DNA of 64,000 bases from Dongia mobilis (GTDB lineage: Bacteria > Pseudomonadota > Alphaproteobacteria > Dongiales > Dongiaceae), in assembly GCF_004363235.1 (NCBI RefSeq), contig NZ_SNYW01000007.1, positions 545,064-609,063 of the forward strand, read 5' to 3'. The notes under the pieces were generated by a model. The model had not been told where the DNA came from. It did not search any database and saw only the letters and a program-made list of their open reading frames with translations. This document shows positions 1 through 12,815 of this stretch, one piece after another (position 1 is the stretch's first letter; each line of letters begins with the position of its first letter). Both the position numbers and the translations under genes were made by a program.

Positions 1-2791
<2,791 letters not shown>

Positions 2792-2797
2792 GATTGA

Positions 2798-3988
2798 TCA
2801 CTTCGCCTTGCTCTTCGCGATGTTCTCGACGAAGCGGTGGAACAGGTAGTGGCTGTCCTGCGGCCCCGGCGAGGCTTCGGGGTGGTACTGCACCGAGAAC
2901 ACCGGCTTCGACTTCATGGCAAGGCCCTCGACGCAATCGTCGAACAGCGAACGATGGGTGATGGCGACATCCGCCGGCAGGCTTTCCGCCATCACCTCGA
3001 AGCCGTGGTTCTGGCTGGTGATCTCGACCTTGCCGGTTTCCAGATCCTTGACCGGATGGTTGGCGCCGCGATGGCCGAGGCCCATCTTGCGCGTCTTGCC
3101 GCCCAGCGCCAGGGCCAGCATCTGGTGGCCGAGGCAGATGCCGAAGATCGGCAGGTCCCTGGCGATCAGGTCCCTGATCACCGGCACGGCGTATTGGCCG
3201 GTCGCTGCCGGGTCGCCCGGGCCGTTGGAGAGGAACACCCCGTCCGGCTGGTGGCGCAGCACGTCGTCGGTGGTGGCGGTCGCCGGCACCACGGTGACGT
3301 CGCAGCCGGCATCGGCGAGGCAGCGCAGGATGTTTTGTTTGGCACCGTAATCGATGGCGACAACCTTGAAGCGCGGCTTGGGTGCCGCCTGGTAGCCACC
3401 CGCGATTCGCCACAGGCCGCCTTCCCAATGATAGGTCTGGTGGCAGGTGACGTCCTTGGCGAGGTCCATGCCGTCGAGGCCGGGCCAGGCCTTGGCCTCG
3501 GCGACCAGCGCCGGGATGTCGAATAGCCCATCGGCCTGGTGCACGATGACGCCATTGGGCGCCCCCGCATCGCGGATGCGGCGGGTGAGGGCGCGGGTGT
3601 CGATGCCGGCGATGGCGGGCAGGTTGTTGGCCTTCAGCCAGGCGTCGAAATGCTGGGCGCTGCGCCAGTTCGATGGTTCGGTGATGTCGAGGTTGAGGAT
3701 GCAGCCCCTGGCTGCCACCATCTGGGTCTCGACGTCTTCCGGGTTGGCGCCGACATTGCCGATATGGGGAAAGGTGAAGTTGATGATCTGCCCGGCATAG
3801 GAGGGATCGGTCATGATCTCCTGATATCCGGTCATCGAGGTGTTGAAGCAGATCTCGCCGACCGCCTTGGTCTCGGCACCGAGGCCGCGGCCCTTCAGCA
3901 CCGTCCCGTCGGCCAGCACGATCAGCGCGGTGGCTGTCGGGGTCTCGTCAGGATTGGGCGCGTGGGCGGATGTGGCGGCGGCGGTCAT
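2798..3988 (-). CDS. carA: Carbamoyl-phosphate synthase small subunit
   Basis: Glutaminase subunit that releases ammonia from glutamine and channels it to CarB. It is 396 residues, normal for the family. The N-terminal CarA domain contains GEICFNTSMTGYQEIMTDPS. The C-terminal class I glutamine amidotransferase domain carries the nucleophile motif FGICLGHQMLAL and the His/Glu motif QYHPEASPGP, so the catalytic triad looks complete. The first 20 or so residues are a variable, Ala/Thr-rich extension. carB follows immediately. carA is divergent from yqeY across 250 bases that must hold both promoters; I could not pick a convincing promoter there. Confidence 0.97.
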   Translation of the reverse strand: MTAAATSAHAPNPDETPTATALIVLADGTVLKGRGLGAETKAVGEICFNTSMTGYQEIMTDPSYAGQIINFTFPHIGNVGANPEDVETQMVAARGCILNLDITEPSNWRSAQHFDAWLKANNLPAIAGIDTRALTRRIRDAGAPNGVIVHQADGLFDIPALVAEAKAWPGLDGMDLAKDVTCHQTYHWEGGLWRIAGGYQAAPKPRFKVVAIDYGAKQNILRCLADAGCDVTVVPATATTDDVLRHQPDGVFLSNGPGDPAATGQYAVPVIRDLIARDLPIFGICLGHQMLALALGGKTRKMGLGHRGANHPVKDLETGKVEITSQNHGFEVMAESLPADVAITHRSLFDDCVEGLAMKSKPVFSVQYHPEASPGPQDSHYLFHRFVENIAKSKAK

Positions 3989-4238
3989 GCGCGGGCCTTT
4001 GCTGATCTGTCGATGAAAGGAGGCGGGCCAACCTGGGCAGCCGCCTCCGAGCTCTGGATCGCGCCGGCCGCAAGTTGGGAGTTTCTATTCCGTGACAGCC
4101 TCGGCGTCAAGCCGGCTCTCGAAAAGATTTTCAATTCTTTTCAATGGGTTGATGGCAATCAGCCGCATGGACTCACGGGGGCGAATCCGTTATGGTCCGA
4201 CCTTTCCACAATCCCTTGGGTTCAGAACGGGTGGCGCC

Positions 4239-4688
4239 ATGCTGCGGCAACGGATCAATGACGATGTGAAAACGGCCATGAAGGCGAAGGATCCGGCCCT
4301 TTCCGGCCTGCGCCTGATCCAGGCCGCCATCAAGGACAAGGACATCGCCGCCCGGCCCGGAAACATGAACGGCATTTCGGATGCCGAGATCATCGACATG
4401 CTGCAGAAGATGGTGCGCCAGCGCCAGGAAAGCATCGAGATGTACCAGAAGGGCAACCGTCCGGAACTGGCCGCCAAGGAGCAGGCCGAGATCGACGTCA
4501 TCCAGAACTACCTGCCCAAACAGCTCTCCGAGGCCGAGACGGCGGCGGCCATCGCCGCCGTCGTGGCCGAAACCGGCGCTGCCTCGATCAAGGACATGGG
4601 CAAGGTGATGGGCGTCCTCAAGGAACGCTTTGCCGGCCAACTCGATTTCGCCAAGATCGGCCCCATGGTGAAGGCGAAACTCGGCTGA
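4239..4688 (+). CDS. GatB/YqeY domain protein
   Basis: A 149-residue protein of the YqeY family, related to the tRNA-binding tail domain of GatB. The exact role is unknown; family members may assist tRNA-dependent amidation. The start MLRQRINDDVKTAMKAKD is chosen because conserved YqeY sequence begins there; the frame is open further upstream but that part shows no family similarity. Typical motifs are LRLIQAAIKDKDI and MVRQRQESIEMYQKGNRPEL, ending in the domain with GKVMGVLKERFAGQLD. It lies 13 bases before dnaG; yqeY-dnaG-rpoD is a common bacterial order, so co-transcription is likely. Confidence 0.93.
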   Translation: MLRQRINDDVKTAMKAKDPALSGLRLIQAAIKDKDIAARPGNMNGISDAEIIDMLQKMVRQRQESIEMYQKGNRPELAAKEQAEIDVIQNYLPKQLSEAETAAAIAAVVAETGAASIKDMGKVMGVLKERFAGQLDFAKIGPMVKAKLG

Positions 4689-4701
4689 GGGCTGAAGGCC
4701 A

Positions 4702-6603
4702 ATGGCGCTGTTGCCGCAATTCCTGGAGGAGCTGCGCCGCCGCGTCTCGATCACCGACGTCATCGGTCGTCGCGTGCGTCTCAACCGCCGCGGCCTTCAG
4801 GCGACCGGGCTTTGCCCCTTCCACAACGAAAAAAGCCCCTCCTTCCACGTCTATGAGGGGCCGGACGAGCCGCATTACCATTGCTTCGGCTGCGGTGCCC
4901 ATGGCGACGTCATCACCTTCGTCATGGAAACGGAAGGCCTGCAGTTCCGCGACGCGGTCGAGAAGCTGGCGGGCGAGGCCGGGCTCGAGATCCCGCGCGA
5001 CAATCCGGAGGCCCGCGCGCGTGCCGAACGGCAGGACACGCTGGCCGGCGTCATGGAACTGGCGGCCAAATTCTTCGAATCCCAATTGGGCGGTTCCGCC
5101 GGCCGTGCCGGGCTGGAATACCTCAAGGGCCGCGGCCTCGACCCGGAGACGATCCGGCGCTTTCGCCTCGGCTTCGCCCCCGATGGCTTCGAGGCGCTGA
5201 AGGCCAGGCTCGCCAGGGAGAACATCCCCGAAGCGCTTGCGCTGGAGGCGGGATTGCTGGTGAGGAACGACGAGACGGGGCGGATCTATGACCGTTTCCG
5301 CGGCCGCGTCATGTTCCCGATCATGGATGCCAAGGGTCGCGTCATCGCCTTCGGTGGCCGCGCGCTCGGTGACGAGAAGCCGAAATACCTCAACTCGCCG
5401 GAGACCCCGCTCTTCCACAAGGGCCGCACCCTCTACAATCTCAACCAGGCGCAAAAGCCGGCCCGCGACCGCAACGAGATCATCGTGGTCGAGGGCTATA
5501 TGGATGTGATTGCACTTGCCGAGGGCGGCTTTCCCCATGCCGTGGCCCCCCTCGGCACGGCACTGACCGAGGACCATATCCAGCTGCTCTGGCGCTTTGC
5601 CGCCGAGCCGATCCTCTGTTTCGACGGTGATGCCGCCGGACGGAAGGCGGCGGCGCGCAGCGTCGAGCGCGTGCTCCCCATCCTCAAGCCCGGTCTTTCC
5701 CTGCGCTTTGCCTGGCTGCCCCAGGGGCAGGATCCGGACGATTTGATCCGCGGCGCCTCCGGCCTCGGCGACGGGTCCGGCGCCATGCGCCAGGTGCTGG
5801 AAAAGGCACAGGCCCTGGTGGACGTGTTCTGGGCCGAGGTGCTGGCCGGACGGGTGCTCGATACCCCGGAACGGCGCAGCGGCTTCCGCCGCGACCTGCT
5901 GGCCGCCATCAGCCGCATCGCCGACAAGGGGGTGCAGGAGGATTACCGCCGGGAAATCCTCGCGCGCCTCGACCAGGCCTTCGGCGGTGGCGGCCCCGCC
6001 CTCCGCAGTGGACCCCGGCCGCCCCGGCTTGGCCGGTTCGGCGACGGGCGCACGGTGGGAACCCCGTTCCAATACCCCAATCCCGGCGGCGAGGCGGCCA
6101 GGCGCGGCACCGCCGGCGTCAGGCGGCTGCCCTATGAGGTACTCCTGGCGGTCGTCATTAACCATCCCGATCTGCTGCACCGCCACCATGAGAGTGTGGC
6201 CCTGATCGCTATTCCCGACCGTCAACTTGACAAGCTGAAGGGGGCCTTGTTAGACCTCGCCACCCGGCATCCGGACCTTGACGCCAACGAGTTCAAGAAC
6301 CATTTGATGGACTTAGGTTTCTCTGGCGCGATCGAGACCTTGGTCCGGCACACCGGAACGATCAGATTCGCCCTTCCTTCGGCCGGGCTAGCCCAGGCCG
6401 AGGCGGGGCTTTTGCACGTTATGGCCATCCTGCGCGAGACCGAGATCGAGGTCGAGCTGGCAGCGGCGGCCCGGGCCCTGGAGGAAGATATGTCTCAGGA
6501 CAACCTGGATCGCTTTCAGGCCGCCCAGCAGCAGAAGCTGGAGGCAGAGAGCCGGCGCCGGGACCTCGACCTCGCCGATTTCGACCCCCTGCTGAAAACG
6601 TGA
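4702..6603 (+). CDS. dnaG: DNA primase
   Basis: Synthesises RNA primers at the replication fork. The 633-residue protein has the N-terminal CHC2 zinc-binding domain (LCPFHNEKSPSFHVY, then YHCFGCGAHGD), the catalytic core, and a TOPRIM domain with the acidic motifs VVEGYMDVIAL and CFDGDAAGRKAA. The C-terminal third carries a Pro/Arg/Gly-rich linker near residues 430-470 and a helical DnaB-binding region. All metal and catalytic motifs look intact. The start sits 13 bases after yqeY, and rpoD follows after 116 bases that hold a tandem repeat. Confidence 0.98.
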   Translation: MALLPQFLEELRRRVSITDVIGRRVRLNRRGLQATGLCPFHNEKSPSFHVYEGPDEPHYHCFGCGAHGDVITFVMETEGLQFRDAVEKLAGEAGLEIPRDNPEARARAERQDTLAGVMELAAKFFESQLGGSAGRAGLEYLKGRGLDPETIRRFRLGFAPDGFEALKARLARENIPEALALEAGLLVRNDETGRIYDRFRGRVMFPIMDAKGRVIAFGGRALGDEKPKYLNSPETPLFHKGRTLYNLNQAQKPARDRNEIIVVEGYMDVIALAEGGFPHAVAPLGTALTEDHIQLLWRFAAEPILCFDGDAAGRKAAARSVERVLPILKPGLSLRFAWLPQGQDPDDLIRGASGLGDGSGAMRQVLEKAQALVDVFWAEVLAGRVLDTPERRSGFRRDLLAAISRIADKGVQEDYRREILARLDQAFGGGGPALRSGPRPPRLGRFGDGRTVGTPFQYPNPGGEAARRGTAGVRRLPYEVLLAVVINHPDLLHRHHESVALIAIPDRQLDKLKGALLDLATRHPDLDANEFKNHLMDLGFSGAIETLVRHTGTIRFALPSAGLAQAEAGLLHVMAILRETEIEVELAAAARALEEDMSQDNLDRFQAAQQQKLEAESRRRDLDLADFDPLLKT

Positions 6604-6614
6604 CGGTCTTGCGG

Positions 6615-6669
6615 AGAATTGAACGGCCTTTCAGAAGTTGAACGGGCTTTCAGGAATTGAACGGGCCGG
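6615..6669. repeat. Three-copy 19-bp tandem repeat between dnaG and rpoD
   Basis: The gap between dnaG and rpoD holds three near-identical copies of a 19-base unit close to GAATTGAACGGGCTTTCAG; the common core TTGAACG begins at 6619, 6638 and 6657. The third copy is cut after about 15 bases. Each copy differs from the others at only one or two positions. The array ends about 50 bases before the rpoD start, so it lies in the likely rpoD promoter or leader. It could be an operator array or a simple tandem duplication; the sequence alone does not decide. Confidence 0.8.
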
Positions 6670-6719
6670 CGACCGGTCGGCCCCGACCAGATGACGCTCA
6701 AAGAGCTCAGGTGAAGTAG

Positions 6720-8708
<1,989 letters not shown>

Positions 8709-8730
8709 GAGGTCAGTCTGCCACCCTCCC

Positions 8731-8831
8731 TTGTCATGGTCCGCGAAGGCGGACCATCCACGAGTTTGTTGGCAACAGCATGATCTCCGGATAGAAACTC
8801 GCGGATCCCCCGCCTGCGCGGGGGATGACAA
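8731..8831. repeat. Palindromic REP/MITE-like intergenic element
   Basis: Between rpoD and the tRNA lies a symmetrical element of about 100 bases. It begins TTGTCAT (8731-8737) and ends with its inverse ATGACAA (8825-8831). It contains two perfect 9-bp hairpins with 4-base loops: ATGGTCCGC/GCGGACCAT at 8736-8757 and ATCCCCCGC/GCGGGGGAT at 8805-8826. The architecture of two hairpins within inverted ends is that of REP doublets or small non-autonomous elements common between alphaproteobacterial genes. It may also end rpoD transcription. No second copy exists in this window. Confidence 0.75.
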
Positions 8832-8857
8832 TATGGGGGAGCCGAAAGCCACCCCGG

Positions 8858-8933
8858 GGGCCCGTAGTTCAGCGGTTAGAACGCGCCGCTCATAACGGTG
8901 TTGTCGGGGGTTCGAGTCCCTCCGGGCCCACCA
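8858..8933 (+). tRNA. tRNA with CAT anticodon, probably tRNA-Ile2 (lysidine type)
   Basis: The 76-base gene folds as a full cloverleaf. The 7-bp acceptor stem is GGGCCCG/CGGGCCC, the T arm carries the TTCGAGT loop, and the encoded CCA is at 8931-8933. The anticodon loop CTCATAA gives anticodon CAT. That is shared by initiator Met, elongator Met and the AUA-reading Ile tRNA whose C34 becomes lysidine. The short D-loop CAGCGGTTAGA resembles E. coli tRNA-Ile2 more than elongator Met, and the paired first base pair argues against initiator Met. The anticodon is certain; the amino acid is inferred. Confidence 0.88.
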
Positions 8934-9051
8934 TTTCTCTGCGCCGCCAGCAACTGTCGCTCCCGGCTCATGGCGGGCCGTGCTGCCCTCGCGACTCCGG
9001 TCAGCGTCGTGCCGTGTGCCGATCCTGGCGTGGCCCTCCGGCCGTCGCCTG

Positions 9052-9690
9052 CTACCCCATCAGCGACAGCACGGCGACATAATGGCTGCCCGATCCCGCC
9101 AGCACACAGCCATGCCACACCGGGTCGGTCCAGTTGCCGATATGCCGCCCGTAGATGACGGCGCCGACGGTATAGGCAAGGCCGCCGACGGCAAGGAACA
9201 CCAGCGCGACCAGCGGATTGAGATCGACAAAGGGCTCGATCGAGAAGAGGAACAGCCAGCCCAGCAGCAGGTAGAGGCCGACGAAGGCGCGGTCATATCG
9301 ACAGCGCAGCACCACCTTGAGTGCAATGCCCACCAGTGCCAGAGCCCAGACCCAGACCAGCAGATCGATGCCGAAGGGGCCGAGGACGCCCTGGATGACA
9401 AAGGGTGTGTAGGTGCCGGCAATCAGCAGAAAGATGGCGCCGTGATCGCAATAGCGCAGGAACGGACGGAAGCGCGATGTCTCGTACATGTTGTAGAGAA
9501 AGGAGAACAGCGAGCAGATCAGCAGCGAAATCGCAAAGACGATCGCGGCGAGATGGCCGGCGGTGGCGTGTGGCGTTGCCGCCAGCTGGAGGATGCTCAA
9601 CAGGGCGACGACGCCGAGGCCAAGCGTCGCGGTCAGGAGTGCTCTGTTTACCTGGCGGGCCCTGCCGATCGGCATTCGCGGCATGTTCAT
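9052..9690 (-). CDS. TrhA / hemolysin III family membrane protein
   Basis: An integral membrane protein of the hemolysin III/TrhA (YqfA) family, part of the PAQR superfamily. Members are linked to membrane lipid and energy homeostasis rather than proven hemolysis. About seven hydrophobic segments are visible across 212 residues. The family motif is SFLYNMYETSRFRPFLRYCD followed by HGAIFLLIAGTYTPF, and a conserved C-terminal histidine lies in DPVWHGCVLAGSGSHY. The start MNMPRMPIG is chosen because GAGG sits properly just upstream; the frame is open for 20 more codons. It is followed by no obvious partner on this strand. Confidence 0.85.
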   Translation of the reverse strand: MNMPRMPIGRARQVNRALLTATLGLGVVALLSILQLAATPHATAGHLAAIVFAISLLICSLFSFLYNMYETSRFRPFLRYCDHGAIFLLIAGTYTPFVIQGVLGPFGIDLLVWVWALALVGIALKVVLRCRYDRAFVGLYLLLGWLFLFSIEPFVDLNPLVALVFLAVGGLAYTVGAVIYGRHIGNWTDPVWHGCVLAGSGSHYVAVLSLMG

Positions 9691-9767
9691 CGACCTCATT
9701 ATACACGGTGGCCGGCGAGAACCCGCAAAAAGATTGCCTGGGCCGGGCAAGGATGCTGGCGAACCGG

Positions 9768-10139
9768 TCAGCGTGCCCGCGGCGGCCCATCCGGCCGCGT
9801 CAGGATGAAGGCGCCCATCGCCACCAGCACGGCGCCCTGCAGGGCCAGCACCCAGAGCGGGAATTGCATGGCGATGCTGAGAGCGAAGGCGGCGGCCATC
9901 ATCAGGATGGCGATCCGCTTGGCGCGCCGGTCGATGCCGCCATGGCGGCGCCAGTTTTCGATCATCGGGCCGAAGCTGCGGTGATTGAGCAGCCAGGCCT
10001 CAAGCCGGGGCGAGGAACGGGCGAAACAGAAGGCCGCCAGCAGGACGAAGGGTGTGGTGGGCACCAGTGGCAGGACGATGCCGGCGATGCCGCAGGCGAG
10101 CGACGTGAGACCGGAAACGATCCAGAGCGGCCGTGTCAC
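9768..10139 (-). CDS. YbaN family (DUF454) inner membrane protein
   Basis: A 123-residue hydrophobic protein of the DUF454/YbaN family; the function is not established. The sequence GIVLPLVPTTPFVLLAAFCF followed by ARSSPRLEAWLLNHRSFGP is the typical family signature. Two membrane hairpins are visible, one at residues 5-40 and one at about 70-115. The start is a GTG with only weak ribosome-site sequence before it. It lies upstream of trhA on the same strand with a 77-base gap, and is divergent from the glutathione transferase gene. Confidence 0.85.
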   Translation of the reverse strand: MTRPLWIVSGLTSLACGIAGIVLPLVPTTPFVLLAAFCFARSSPRLEAWLLNHRSFGPMIENWRRHGGIDRRAKRIAILMMAAAFALSIAMQFPLWVLALQGAVLVAMGAFILTRPDGPPRAR

Positions 10140-10272
10140 AGGGGAGCCATCGCCATGTCATCAACGGCGTCGATGGCCGACATGCGGCAAAGTGAGTGGC
10201 GGGGAAGGATTGTTCGGCTAAGGTTCATGCGCGAGCATTCTAGACAGTCCCGCGCGACGAGGAAAAGCCTGC

Positions 10273-10980
10273 ATGACCGATCTTTCCGCCTTTCCGATCA
10301 CCCGGCGCTGGCCGGCCGGGCACCCCGACCGCCTGCAGCTCTATTCCTACCCGACGCCCAATGGCGTCAAGGTGTCGATCATGCTGGAGGAGATCGGCTT
10401 GCCCTACGAGGCGCATCTCGTCGACATCGGCCAGGACGAGACCTGGGGGCCCGACTTCCTCTCGCTCAACCCCAATGGCAAGATCCCGGCCATTCTCGAT
10501 CCCGCCGGCCCCGGCGGGCAGCCGATGGGCCTCTTCGAATCCGGCGCCATCCTGCAATACTTGGCCGAGAAGACCGGCCAGCTCATTCCGGCCGATCCGG
10601 CGCTGCGCTGGCAGACGGTGCAATGGGTCTATTTCCAGATGGCCAATGTCGGGCCGATCTTCGGCCAGGTCGGCTTCTTCCACAAATTCGCCGGCCGCGA
10701 CATCCCGGATAAGAGGCCGCTCGAGCGCTATGCCAATGAATCGAAGCGGCTCCTTGGCGTGCTGGAGCAACGGCTGCACGGGCGGCAATGGATCATGGGC
10801 GACGATTTCACCATCGCCGACATCGCCCATCTCGGCTGGGTGCGCAATCTGATCGGCTTCTATGGCGCCGGCGATCTCGTTGGCTATGACAGGCTCCGCC
10901 ATGTGCCGGACTGGCTGGCGCGGGGCCTGGCACGACCGGCGGTCCAGCGCGGGCTCAACATTCCGGCAAGGCCGGCATGA
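10273..10980 (+). CDS. Glutathione S-transferase family protein (YghU/YfcG-like)
   Basis: A cytosolic glutathione transferase of 235 residues. The N-terminal thioredoxin-like domain is recognisable from LQLYSYPTPNGVKVSIMLEE and the glutathione-binding motif FESGAILQYLAEKTG. The all-helical C-terminal domain contains DFTIADIAHLGWVRN. The sequence is closest in pattern to the Nu-class disulfide-bond oxidoreductases YghU and YfcG, which reduce disulfides with glutathione. A GAGGAAAAG ribosome site precedes the ATG. The stop overlaps the ATG of the following peptidase gene, so the two are translationally coupled. Confidence 0.88.
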   Translation: MTDLSAFPITRRWPAGHPDRLQLYSYPTPNGVKVSIMLEEIGLPYEAHLVDIGQDETWGPDFLSLNPNGKIPAILDPAGPGGQPMGLFESGAILQYLAEKTGQLIPADPALRWQTVQWVYFQMANVGPIFGQVGFFHKFAGRDIPDKRPLERYANESKRLLGVLEQRLHGRQWIMGDDFTIADIAHLGWVRNLIGFYGAGDLVGYDRLRHVPDWLARGLARPAVQRGLNIPARPA

Positions 10981-12041
10981 GCGGCATCAGCATGCAGCGG
11001 GGGCGGGTGCGGGAATTCGGCATCACGATCGGCCGGTTCCCGACCGGGCCCCACAATGCCATCACCGACGTACCGGGCGTCGCCATCGGCCATGTGACGC
11101 TGATCGAGGGCGCGCGCATCCGCACCGGCGCCACCGCGATCCTGCCGCATGGCGGCAATCTCCATCAGGAAAAGATCCCGGCGGGTCTCGCCATCCTGAA
11201 CGGCTATGGCAAGCTGGCCGGTGCGACCCAGGTGCTGGAACTGGGCGAGATCGAAACGCCGATCATCCTCACCAATACCCTCGCCGTGGGCCGCGCCATC
11301 GAGGCGGTCAATCGCTGGACTCTGGCGCAAGACGGCAATGCGCGTGTCACCTCGGTGAATGCCGTGGTGGGGGAAACCAATGACAGCCGCCTCAACGATA
11401 TCCGCGCTGGCCGACCATCGGTCGAGGAGATCCTGCAGGCGATCGATTGTGCCGCGACCGGCCCGGTCGCGGAAGGCGCCGTGGGGGCCGGCACCGGCAC
11501 GGTGGCCTTCGGCGTGAAGGGCGGCATCGGCACCGCCTCGCGCCGCATCGGCGATCACCATCTGGGCGTCCTGGTGCAGTCGAATTTCGGCGGTGTGCTT
11601 CGCATCGACGGCCACACCCTGCCGGAGGGCGATCCGACCCGTGACGTCGACGGCTCGATCATGATCGTGGCAGCGACCGATGCGCCGCTCGCCGACCGCA
11701 ACCTGCGCCGGCTCGCCGCGCGCTGCTTCGGCGGATTGGCGCGCACCGGCGCCGCCCTCAGCAACGGCTCGGGCGATTATGCGCTGGCCTTCTCGACCGC
11801 CGAAAGCCAGCGCCGCACGCCGGCGCGGCGCCGCTTCCTCGCCGACTATGCCGAATTGTCCAACGAGGCGGCCTCGCCCTATTTCGAGGCGGCCATCGAG
11901 GCGACCGAGGAGGCGATCCTCAACTCCCTCTTCATGGCCGGGGACATGACCGGCTTCGACACGGCGAAGGGGCGCGAAGCCAGCGTCGCCGCGCTTGCCC
12001 TCGGCGCGCTTCCCATCACCGCCGTCAGAGCCGCTCCCTGA
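10977..12041 (+). CDS. P1 family peptidase (DmpA-type aminopeptidase/esterase)
   Basis: An N-terminal nucleophile hydrolase of the DmpA/BapA family, which cleaves N-terminal residues from peptides, sometimes D- or beta-amino acids, after self-processing. The 354-residue precursor has the conserved VPGVAIGHVTL near the start, TLAVGRAIEAVNRW, and GVLVQSNFGG. The likely self-cleavage site is Gly-Ser in LSNGSGDYALAFSTA; Ser265 would become the nucleophile of the beta subunit. No signal peptide is seen. It begins inside the stop codon of the GST gene, and its last 17 bases overlap the convergent AllA-like gene. Confidence 0.87.
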   Translation: MSGISMQRGRVREFGITIGRFPTGPHNAITDVPGVAIGHVTLIEGARIRTGATAILPHGGNLHQEKIPAGLAILNGYGKLAGATQVLELGEIETPIILTNTLAVGRAIEAVNRWTLAQDGNARVTSVNAVVGETNDSRLNDIRAGRPSVEEILQAIDCAATGPVAEGAVGAGTGTVAFGVKGGIGTASRRIGDHHLGVLVQSNFGGVLRIDGHTLPEGDPTRDVDGSIMIVAATDAPLADRNLRRLAARCFGGLARTGAALSNGSGDYALAFSTAESQRRTPARRRFLADYAELSNEAASPYFEAAIEATEEAILNSLFMAGDMTGFDTAKGREASVAALALGALPITAVRAAP

Positions 12042-12711
12042 CCGCGTCGCGGGTCAGCGGGGTCGACAGGTAGCAGCCGAATTCCTTCGGAAAATCGGCG
12101 CCGATGCGTGCATGCACGCGGCCCTGGCGGCCGAAGCAATCGAGGCTGTCGACCACCGGGCAGAGGGCTTCGTGCCAGATACCGGGATGGATGTAGAGAC
12201 CCTGGCCGCCGTCGAACCAGAAGCCGACAAAGCTCTCCGGCGTGATGTCGTCGCCGGGCAAGGCGAGGGTGGTGACGAAGGGGCCGGGGGTCAGCGGAAA
12301 GAACAGCTGCCCGCCATCGGGGTGGTAATTGGCGCGCCACATCAGCCATTCTTCGCGCGGCGCATTGGCCTCGTCCTCGCGGGCAAGGGAGGGCTGGCGC
12401 GACCAGCCCAGCACATAATGATCGTCGACCGCGTCGTTGCGCGCGCGGAGCACGCTGCCCTTCCAGCGGAAGGTGAAGGGTCCCTCGGTGGTGCCGCCCT
12501 GATCGCCGGTGCCGGGCTCGACCTGGCGCCAGCCTTGCGCCGGCCAGCGCACGATCTCGACCTTCTGGGCATCGGGATGGTCGATGAGAATGCCAAAGCC
12601 CTTGACGGTCTCGGATGTCGCGCGGACCAGCGGCACAGGATGCACCGGCAGATCCGGCATCACGCGGGCTTCCGGGCGCAGGTTCGGAATGGTCTCGGCG
12701 GCATGGTCCAT
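12025..12711 (-). CDS. Ureidoglycolate lyase (AllA)-like cupin protein
   Basis: A 228-residue protein resembling ureidoglycolate lyase, which splits ureidoglycolate to glyoxylate and urea in purine/allantoin breakdown. Family-like features are VKGFGILIDHPDAQKVEIV near residue 35 and the late cupin motif QGLYIHPGIWHEALCPV. The substrate is not proven, since many AllA-like proteins have other roles. The start MDHAAETIPN is preferred because a GGAG site lies 8 bases upstream; an ATG 17 codons earlier lacks one. No other allantoin genes are in the window. A divergent LysR gene 104 bases away is a plausible regulator. Confidence 0.72.
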   Translation of the reverse strand: MDHAAETIPNLRPEARVMPDLPVHPVPLVRATSETVKGFGILIDHPDAQKVEIVRWPAQGWRQVEPGTGDQGGTTEGPFTFRWKGSVLRARNDAVDDHYVLGWSRQPSLAREDEANAPREEWLMWRANYHPDGGQLFFPLTPGPFVTTLALPGDDITPESFVGFWFDGGQGLYIHPGIWHEALCPVVDSLDCFGRQGRVHARIGADFPKEFGCYLSTPLTRDAVRERL

Positions 12712-12815
12712 GGCGGCATCTCCGGGCTGGGCTGGCGACGAGGATCGGGTGTCGCACGCCATAAATCAAATTTAAAACAATGTAATAATCTCAAAATGAA
12801 ACTTATAATGACATC

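Noticed and set aside
8858-8933. Initiator or elongator tRNA-Met
   Set aside because: The anticodon fits, but the short D-loop is closer to tRNA-Ile2 and the acceptor stem is fully paired. Elongator Met is not fully excluded.
12762-12815. Start of the AllA-like gene at 12762
   Set aside because: No ribosome site precedes it; the ATG at 12711 has GGAG at 8 bases.
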